7,700 nt of DNA from Bacteroidota bacterium (GTDB lineage: Bacteria; Bacteroidota; Bacteroidia; B-17B0; Aurantibacillaceae): NCBI GenBank assembly GCA_005800865.1, contig SYEI01000277.1, positions 1-7,700 of the forward strand. Reading direction: 5' to 3'. This document shows, piece by piece, positions 1 to 5,161 of this stretch (the stretch's first letter is position 1; every line of letters starts with the position of its first letter). The notes below the pieces were generated by a model. The model saw only the letters and a program-made list of their open reading frames with translations, was not told the origin of the DNA and searched no databases. The position numbers were made by a program, and so were the translations under genes.

Positions 1-479
1 CCGATAACTAATACCGTATTATTTGTTGTAATATTAATACGTTCTTTAAATTGCACGCCTAATTGAATATGACTTTCTTTAACAAAGGGCGCTTTAAATC
101 CTAATTTGTAATCAGGCGTTAAATGAGTGGCATCAAATTCTGATATTTCTCGTGAGTATCGAGCAGAAGTTTGGTGAGCTTGATGATAGATTTTTTCATT
201 AATATGATTAATGGTGTAATAACCAGTTTCCATAATATTTGAAAGGGTATGTCGGTCAACAGAATCAGGTCTTGAAATAAAACCGATATAAGGAGGGTTT
301 GCTCCAATATGAATGAGCGAATTAAAAATGGCTAAATTGGTTTGTCTTTCCTTATTATTCGTACCAATTAAAGCCACACTTTTAAATCCAGTGAGTGAGT
401 TTACAAAGGCTGCACGATAGCGTTGCTCTAATCCCATTAAATCAACAAATGATAAATAGCGCTGTGTTTGATGTTCCAT
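1..479 (-). CDS. Flavin reductase-like FMN-binding protein, C-terminus cut by window edge
   Basis: My translation of the minus strand from the ATG at 479 gives 159 uninterrupted codons running off the left edge, so the C-terminus is missing. The product resembles the flavin reductase-like (FMN-binding split-barrel) family, whose members are cytoplasmic and bind FMN, often reducing it with NAD(P)H. Supporting segments are NSLTGFKSVALIGT (about residues 27-40), NPPYIGFISRP (61-71), NIMETGYYTIN (81-91) and GFKAPFVKES (127-136), a pattern I associate with the Bacteroidota branch. There is no signal peptide. The start lies directly after the tandem stop of the SDR gene (TAA TAA A ATG), which implies one transcript and probable translational coupling. 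The first visible codons have no good Shine-Dalgarno site. The substrate is unknown; a flavin-dependent enzyme of another kind with the same fold is possible. Family assignment is fairly sure, the reaction is not. Confidence 0.82.
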   Translation of the reverse strand, partial: MEHQTQRYLSFVDLMGLEQRYRAAFVNSLTGFKSVALIGTNNKERQTNLAIFNSLIHIGANPPYIGFISRPDSVDRHTLSNIMETGYYTINHINEKIYHQAHQTSARYSREISEFDATHLTPDYKLGFKAPFVKESHIQLGVQFKERINITTNNTVLVI

Positions 480-483
480 TTTA

Positions 484-1170
484 TTAGCTTTTAATAGAAG
501 ACATGCCTCCGTCCACATGAATCACTTGTCCTGTAATCCAAGATGAATTTTCTGACAATAAAAACTCTGCTGTGTTTGCAAGATCCATTGGGTTTCCAAT
601 ACGTTTAAGCGGGTGGCGATTGTTACTTGCTTCTAATTTTTCGGGTGTATTAATTAGTTTTTCTGCCATCGCCGTTTGAGTTAAAGATGGTGCAATACAA
701 TTAACTCTTATCTTTGGAGAGAATTCAGCTGCCAAAGCTTTTGTTAATCCCTCAATGGCTCCTTTACTAATTGAAACAGAGGAGTGAAATGGCATGCCAG
801 TTTGCACAGCTACAGTACTAAATAATACAATAGAAGGTTTTTTTGACTGTTGTAAATTTGAAGTATAAGCTTGAATTGCTTTGATGGCACCTAATACATT
901 TAATTCCAAATCATCTAAAAAATCTTGTTTTTTTAATGTGCGAAATGGTTTTAAATTTATAGAGCCAGGGCAGTACACCAATCCATCAATAGTGCCATTT
1001 AATGTTGGCATTTCTTCGTTCGATAAAATATCGTGTTGGTAAAAATGACTAAACGAAGCGCCGGGTAAATTTCTAGAAATTGAAATAACTGTCTCTCTTT
1101 GTTTAATCAGTTTGTTAGCGAGTGCTTTTCCTATACCTGATGATGCACCAATAATTAAAGTTGTTTTCAT
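484..1170 (-). CDS. Atypical short-chain dehydrogenase/reductase lacking the catalytic tyrosine
   Basis: This is a 228-aa cytoplasmic Rossmann-fold protein of the SDR superfamily, of normal length for a classical SDR. Visible landmarks are the nucleotide-binding GASSGIG (residues 8-14), the structural Asn of the tetrad in LNVLG (N91), the lysine of the active site (K136 in SISKGAIEGL), the IRVNCIAPS segment after strand 6 (154-162) and the closing SSWITGQVIHVDGG (209-222). Three sites depart from the family: the usual NNAG is YCPG (66-69), the active-site Ser position appears to hold Thr (T119, next to S118), and the YxxxK tyrosine is Val (V132-S-I-S-K136). The coenzyme site therefore looks intact while the proton donor is gone. 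It ends in tandem TAA codons directly before the flavin reductase start and begins 43 bases after the metallopeptidase stop, so it may have its own promoter. It could be a reductase with altered chemistry or a non-catalytic NAD(P)-binding partner; the substrate is not predictable. Confidence 0.93.
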   Translation of the reverse strand: MKTTLIIGASSGIGKALANKLIKQRETVISISRNLPGASFSHFYQHDILSNEEMPTLNGTIDGLVYCPGSINLKPFRTLKKQDFLDDLELNVLGAIKAIQAYTSNLQQSKKPSIVLFSTVAVQTGMPFHSSVSISKGAIEGLTKALAAEFSPKIRVNCIAPSLTQTAMAEKLINTPEKLEASNNRHPLKRIGNPMDLANTAEFLLSENSSWITGQVIHVDGGMSSIKS

Positions 1171-1213
1171 TACTCATAAAACAACTTTGTTACGCTATTG
1201 TTTAAATTATTTG

Positions 1214-3292
1214 TTAATCCACAATAATTTTTTGTGAGGTGATAATATTATTCACATTCACTTTCACAAAGTAAATACCTTTACTAATGTCATTCACAGG
1301 AATAGAAATGCTATGGTTTCCATTTGTAAACGCTTGTTTATGTATTGTTTTTACAGTTTTTCCTAATACATCGTGTAAGGTAATTTCAACAACTTTATCT
1401 TCTAATAAATCAAAAACAACAGATACTTGCTCGTTAGATGGATTAGGCAACACTGAAAGATTTAAAGCGTGATTGAATTGTTCGTTTATACTTGTAATGG
1501 TAGTTAAATTGATATCATCTAAATAAAAATTATTAGAAGATCCCAATTCAGTTACTAATCTAAATCTAAATAATACATTAGTTGCAGAAGATAGTGTTCC
1601 AAAGGTAATTACTTCTTGTTGAAATTGATTAGATGTTGGAACAAAGTTTCCATTCACTACACCACTTACGCCAGCAACAGTTGATTTTATGGTTTTGCTG
1701 AAACGTGGAACCCAAGTTGCACCACAGTTGGTAGAGAAAAATAAGCTAAACACATCTCCAGAAGTGCTCGATTGATCTCTTTCGGCACCTGCCCATTTAA
1801 AGGTTAATGCATTATAAGGCATGGAACTAAAATCGTAGGTTGGCGAATAAATATCTATCGTAGAAGAAGGTGATACCGTTTCACTTACATAAGCACTGTT
1901 GTTGCCAGATGCAAAAGCCGAATTGGTTTGTTGCCAGTTAGTATTTGTAGTTGACACGTTTCGTAACATCCAAGTGGAGTTTGGTAAAGTACTTGTTTCA
2001 AATCCTTCAGCCAATGATGAAGAAATAGGGGCGGGTAAAACCGTAATGTAACCTGTTTTAATTTCAGGGGAAGATGATCCTGCTGTATTACTCGAAATTA
2101 ATTGCACGGAGTAAGTGCCTGGCGTATTATATGTAACGGAAGGATTTTGTGCATTAGATGTATTTGGTGTACCACCTTCAAAAAGCCACGACCAATTGTT
2201 TGGTGCGGAAATATTACTTAGGTCAGTATAATTGATAGTTTGTCCTAAACAAATAATTTGTTTATCAGATTTAAATAATGCTGCAGGTGCACAAACAGCG
2301 GCAGGCGTAATACCTGTTGCGGCTAAATTTGCTGAACTACTTAAATTATTTCGTGCCCCTGCACTAGAGTTAAGTGCATTGGTCATTCTTGTACATTGTT
2401 GTTTGGTAAACATTACACAGCAATATGAATAGTCCATGTAGTTTTGATAATTTTCGGATATGCCAGGATTGCAAATTTGAGAACCAATTAATGAAGAGCA
2501 GGATGTATAGCCTTTCGTGTCTGGTGTGTCGCCTACTTGGTCGTCACCACAAGCAACATTTGGGTTATTTGAATTTCCCCAAGTGTGTTGTAAGTTTAAC
2601 CAATGCCCGATTTCATGTGTTAATGCTCGTGACTGATTTACATTTCCAGTTCCTATACTTCCGACATAGTTTTGTAAAATTACAATACCATCCATTGGAT
2701 CTCCCGGTCCAAAACTTCCAGGATAGTAGGTGTACCCAGCCGCTCCAAAAGAAATATTTTTCACAACATAAATATTTAAATACATGGTTGGGTCCCAAGA
2801 ATAAATATAGTCTTGAAAATCACCTTCCCAGCTATTGGTTTTGGTGTCAAAATAACGATTGATACCGCTAGTACAATTTCCGTTTGGATCTCGCTTTGCT
2901 AGCTCAAAAGTAATTTTAGCATCGCCTATTGCATTTTTTAAAGGAGCAATAACTACCGATGTATCTGCATTTTGCAAATTAAAGTCTCTGTTAAAAATAG
3001 ACATCTGATCTTGGATCTGTGCATCTGAAATGTTTTCGTAGCCATTTACATGTAATACATGAAACACCACTGGTATTGTATAGTTAGCTACGGCCGTTTT
3101 TCCAGCTTCATTAGTCTGACTCATGGCATTCAAACTATTTTGAATAGACTCAAATTGATGTCTTAATTCGGGATGCTTTTTAAAATTGGCTTCCATGGCT
3201 TCGATGGAGCCACACCAGTTTTGATTAACTTGAGCTAATAGGCTATGACTTAATAGGCATATTGAAAATAGACTGTATATAAATTGACGCAT
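1214..3292 (-). CDS. Secreted M43-type zinc metallopeptidase with PKD domain and T9SS sorting domain
   Basis: The 692-aa protein has a signal peptide (about 1-20, cleavage after LLA), a propeptide-like stretch (21-70) with WCGS at 26-29, and a metzincin-type peptidase domain to about 320. The zinc site is HEIGHWLNLQH (226-236): H226, H230 and H236 are the ligands, E227 the general base. The Met-turn is NYMDYS (284-289, M286). This matches the pappalysin/cytophagalysin family M43, in which Asn at the usual Gly of HExxHxxGxxH is, as I recall, common in Bacteroidota. A PKD domain follows (about 335-418, WSWLFEGGTP at 367-376), then a jelly-roll, MAM-like or choice-of-anchor domain (about 425-598, ending FYLDDI), then a type A T9SS domain (about 612-692: VLPNPSNEQV, GIYFVKV, QKIIVD). 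It should cross the outer membrane through T9SS and be released or surface-anchored to degrade protein. C27 may act as a cysteine switch (inference). The gene appears intact and is divergent from ltaE. Its protein substrate is unknown. Confidence 0.94.
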   Translation of the reverse strand: MRQFIYSLFSICLLSHSLLAQVNQNWCGSIEAMEANFKKHPELRHQFESIQNSLNAMSQTNEAGKTAVANYTIPVVFHVLHVNGYENISDAQIQDQMSIFNRDFNLQNADTSVVIAPLKNAIGDAKITFELAKRDPNGNCTSGINRYFDTKTNSWEGDFQDYIYSWDPTMYLNIYVVKNISFGAAGYTYYPGSFGPGDPMDGIVILQNYVGSIGTGNVNQSRALTHEIGHWLNLQHTWGNSNNPNVACGDDQVGDTPDTKGYTSCSSLIGSQICNPGISENYQNYMDYSYCCVMFTKQQCTRMTNALNSSAGARNNLSSSANLAATGITPAAVCAPAALFKSDKQIICLGQTINYTDLSNISAPNNWSWLFEGGTPNTSNAQNPSVTYNTPGTYSVQLISSNTAGSSSPEIKTGYITVLPAPISSSLAEGFETSTLPNSTWMLRNVSTTNTNWQQTNSAFASGNNSAYVSETVSPSSTIDIYSPTYDFSSMPYNALTFKWAGAERDQSSTSGDVFSLFFSTNCGATWVPRFSKTIKSTVAGVSGVVNGNFVPTSNQFQQEVITFGTLSSATNVLFRFRLVTELGSSNNFYLDDINLTTITSINEQFNHALNLSVLPNPSNEQVSVVFDLLEDKVVEITLHDVLGKTVKTIHKQAFTNGNHSISIPVNDISKGIYFVKVNVNNIITSQKIIVD

Positions 3293-3375
3293 GATGTAGT
3301 TTTTATGAATATCTAAGATACTGATATAAAACAGTTTTACAAAGAGAATGTTTTGATAATTCGTATGCTCATTTC

Positions 3376-3385
3376 AGAATATTCT
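3376..3385. repeat. Short palindrome and inverted repeat in the divergent spacer
   Basis: The 122-base spacer between the divergent metallopeptidase and ltaE genes must hold both promoters. It contains the perfect 10-base palindrome AGAATATTCT at 3376-3385 and an 8-base inverted repeat, AAGAGAAT at 3342-3349 with ATTCTCTT at 3381-3388. A TAnnTTTG-like element, TATGTTTA at 3388-3395, lies about 20 bases before the ltaE start but has no TTTG at the right distance. On the other strand TCTCTTTG (3347 down to 3340) is a one-mismatch -7 candidate for the peptidase, again without a -33 partner. In such AT-rich DNA these matches may be chance. Confidence 0.2.
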
Positions 3386-3414
3386 CTTATGTTTATGCCT
3401 CAAAATTTAGGTAA

Positions 3415-4431
3415 ATGATAATTGATTTAAGAAGTGATACAGTAACAAAGCCAACTAAAGCCATGATGGACGCTATGATGATTGCGCCAGTTGGAGATGA
3501 TGTGTTTAATGAAGACCCAACGATATTAGCATTAGAACAAAAAGCTGCTAAACTATTTCATAAGGAAACTGCTTTGTTTTGCCCTAGTGGCACCATGACC
3601 AATCAAATTGCCATTAGATGTCATACTTTGCCAGGAGATGAATTGTTGTGTGATGTGAATTCACATATTTATAATTACGAAGGCGGAGGAATTTCTTCAA
3701 ACTCTGGCGTGCAAGCTAAATTAATACAAGGTGATAGAGGACGTATTACTGCCAAACATATTGAAGATAACATTAATGCTGATTATGATTGGTTAACACG
3801 CACATCGTTGGTGTGTTTAGAAAACACCGTTAATAGAGCAGGAGGGAGTTTTTACGATTTACAAACGATTAAAGATATAAAACAAATATGCCAGCAAAAA
3901 CAATTGCCTTTGCATTTAGATGGCGCTCGTATTTTTAATGCTTTAGTGGAGAGTGATTATACCGCTGTCGATATTGGTAATCAATTTGATTCTGTTTCTA
4001 TTTGTTTAAGCAAAGGTTTAGGCGCGCCCGTGGGTTCTTTATTAATTGGTACAACGGCATTTATTAAAAAAGCACGACGTGTGCGCAAAGTATTTGGTGG
4101 CGGTATGCGCCAAGCTGGTTTTTTAGCAGCTGCAGGAATTTATGCTTTAGATCATAATATCAATCGATTAAAAGAAGACCATGCTCGTGCTAATGAATTA
4201 GGAACCGCGCTAAGCGCCTTGTCTTATGTAGAAAGCGTGATGCCAGTTGATACCAATATTGTTATTTTTAATTTAACAGATAAATACACTGCCGCTAGTT
4301 TTGAAGAAGCTTTAAAACCTTATGATATTAAATTAGCTGCGTTTGGAAAACAAACCATTCGTTTTGTAACACATTTAGATTTTACGGATGATATGTTGAC
4401 TAAGGTGATTGAGGTGTTGCAGAAACTTTAG
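3415..4431 (+). CDS. ltaE: Low-specificity L-threonine aldolase (PLP-dependent)
   Basis: The 338-aa cytoplasmic enzyme belongs to the fold-type I PLP family of beta-eliminating lyases and should cleave L-threonine or L-allo-threonine to glycine and acetaldehyde, feeding glycine supply. The length matches E. coli LtaE (333 aa). Landmarks in order are DLRSDTVTKPT (4-14), GDDVFNEDPT (28-37), the phosphate-binding PSGT (57-60), the ring-stacking histidine H84, HLDGAR (167-172, D169 facing the pyridine nitrogen), the Schiff-base lysine K200 in SICLSKGLGAPVGSLL, FGGGMRQAG (227-235) and the substrate carboxylate arginine R316 in IRFVTHLD. The ATG precedes the family's usual N-terminal motif by only three residues, so the start is firm. 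The histidine normally found in the ENTHN motif is Val here (V139 in LENTVN), a second active-site position that differs from E. coli. The gene is monocistronic or leads into the lipoprotein 100 bases on, which has its own candidate promoter. Confidence 0.96.
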   Translation: MIIDLRSDTVTKPTKAMMDAMMIAPVGDDVFNEDPTILALEQKAAKLFHKETALFCPSGTMTNQIAIRCHTLPGDELLCDVNSHIYNYEGGGISSNSGVQAKLIQGDRGRITAKHIEDNINADYDWLTRTSLVCLENTVNRAGGSFYDLQTIKDIKQICQQKQLPLHLDGARIFNALVESDYTAVDIGNQFDSVSICLSKGLGAPVGSLLIGTTAFIKKARRVRKVFGGGMRQAGFLAAAGIYALDHNINRLKEDHARANELGTALSALSYVESVMPVDTNIVIFNLTDKYTAASFEEALKPYDIKLAAFGKQTIRFVTHLDFTDDMLTKVIEVLQKL

Positions 4432-4482
4432 CTTTCATTTTTGTTTTTTCGTTTTTTGAAAAACAGATTTCTTTGTAACAGA

Positions 4483-4512
4483 TTGCCTATTTAAAAAATG
4501 CGCTTATATTTA
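4483..4512 (+). promoter_or_regulatory. Candidate Bacteroidota-type promoter for the lipoprotein gene
   Basis: TTG at 4483-4485 is followed, after exactly 19 bases, by TATATTTA at 4505-4512. This matches the TTTG-N19-TAnnTTTG layout of the Bacteroidota primary sigma factor except for the first T of the -33 box and the final G of the -7 box. It would place the transcription start near 4519 and leave a leader of about a dozen bases before the ATG at 4532. It is the best promoter-like match I found in the window, but it is by eye only and the region is AT-rich. Confidence 0.38.
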
Positions 4513-4531
4513 CTCTTAAAACAAAAATAGT

Positions 4532-5128
4532 ATGACTAGAAAAATTTTAATTATCGTACAATTACTCACTTTTATTGTGTTGTTGGGTTGTAAAAAAAAG
4601 GTGGTTGATGTTAATAAAGATTTTATTGGCATATGGTATAATGCCGCTAAATTTGAAGGAAGTGGTGTAAGCACAGGATATAAAAGCATTGAAATTAAAG
4701 ATAATTCTGCTGGCGAATATTCTGATGTTGGAGAATTTGGTAATACAAATTTTACTGGTAAGGCTAGAATTAAAGGAAGCGTTTTGAAAATTGGAGTTAA
4801 AAAGTTTAAAATTGATTCTGAACCAAAATTAATTGGGAATCTTGGTAATATATGGACAATGACAATTAGCGGCGAAGCTTATTACACAAACAGAGATTCT
4901 CAAGATGGCATTGGCGTTTACTGTTTTAATGAGCAATTATCGGTTATCAATACTGGTACAGCAGTTATTCAGGCTCAAATGGATGGGCAACCTGTTAATC
5001 TATTGCCTAATGCCACCATTAAATCTGATATTACTTGTGTTGGTTGCCAATCTCTTTACACAGATAACAGAGGGAATAATTTTTCGTTTTATAATATTGG
5101 CTGCATTAATACTTTGCAAGTTCAGTAA
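4532..5128 (+). CDS. Small lipoprotein of unknown function
   Basis: The 198-aa product opens with a short basic N-terminus, a hydrophobic run (about residues 5-18) and a lipobox LLGC, giving a lipidated cysteine at C20 after signal peptidase II cleavage. The mature start is CKKK, so it is anchored to the outer or inner membrane; the usual acidic surface-export signal of Bacteroidota lipoproteins is not evident. I do not recognise the family. The first part (about 28-118) begins DFIGIWYNAAKFEG and has alternating beta-strand-like segments, loosely recalling lipocalin-like or META-type small beta-barrels. The second part (about 119-198) holds four cysteines, C131, C169, C172 (CVGC) and C191, which could form two disulfides or a metal site; near the end is NNFSFYNIGC. 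The gene stands alone between ltaE and the convergent TonB receptor, and context gives no functional clue. The start is fixed by the lipobox. Confidence 0.85.
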   Translation: MTRKILIIVQLLTFIVLLGCKKKVVDVNKDFIGIWYNAAKFEGSGVSTGYKSIEIKDNSAGEYSDVGEFGNTNFTGKARIKGSVLKIGVKKFKIDSEPKLIGNLGNIWTMTISGEAYYTNRDSQDGIGVYCFNEQLSVINTGTAVIQAQMDGQPVNLLPNATIKSDITCVGCQSLYTDNRGNNFSFYNIGCINTLQVQ

Positions 5129-5134
5129 TGAGTG

Positions 5135-5161
5135 GTAGGTAATTACTAAAACTTTACCTGC
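5135..5161. terminator. Possible bidirectional terminator hairpin between convergent genes
   Basis: GTAGGTAA (5135-5142) can pair with TTACCTGC (5154-5161), an 8-base-pair stem with one G-U pair around an 11-base loop. It spans the 17-base convergent gap and the last codons of the receptor gene, the place where a shared terminator would be expected. No clear T-tract follows on either strand, so the assignment is weak. Confidence 0.25.

Noticed and set aside
119..307. 62-codon minus-strand open frame near the left edge
   Set aside because: It lies out of frame inside the flavin reductase-like gene, whose own frame gives a coherent FMN-binding fold sequence.
1171..1213. Terminator or promoter between the metallopeptidase and the SDR
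   Set aside because: Only a tiny AACAA/TTGTT repeat with a two-base loop is present, and I found no TAnnTTTG element, so neither could be supported.
2425..2862. 145-codon plus-strand open frame opposite the metallopeptidase
   Set aside because: It is antisense to the zinc-site coding region of a clearly real gene, its product has no recognisable domain and odd composition, so it is a shadow frame.
4451..4464. GTTTTT-TG-AAAAAC after ltaE as a terminator
   Set aside because: The loop would be only two bases and the stem nearly all A-T, so it cannot form a stable hairpin; it is simply a homopolymer-rich spacer.
4905..5138. 77-codon plus-strand open frame overlapping the lipoprotein
   Set aside because: It is a shifted frame of the lipoprotein's 3' part, with no start signal or recognisable features.
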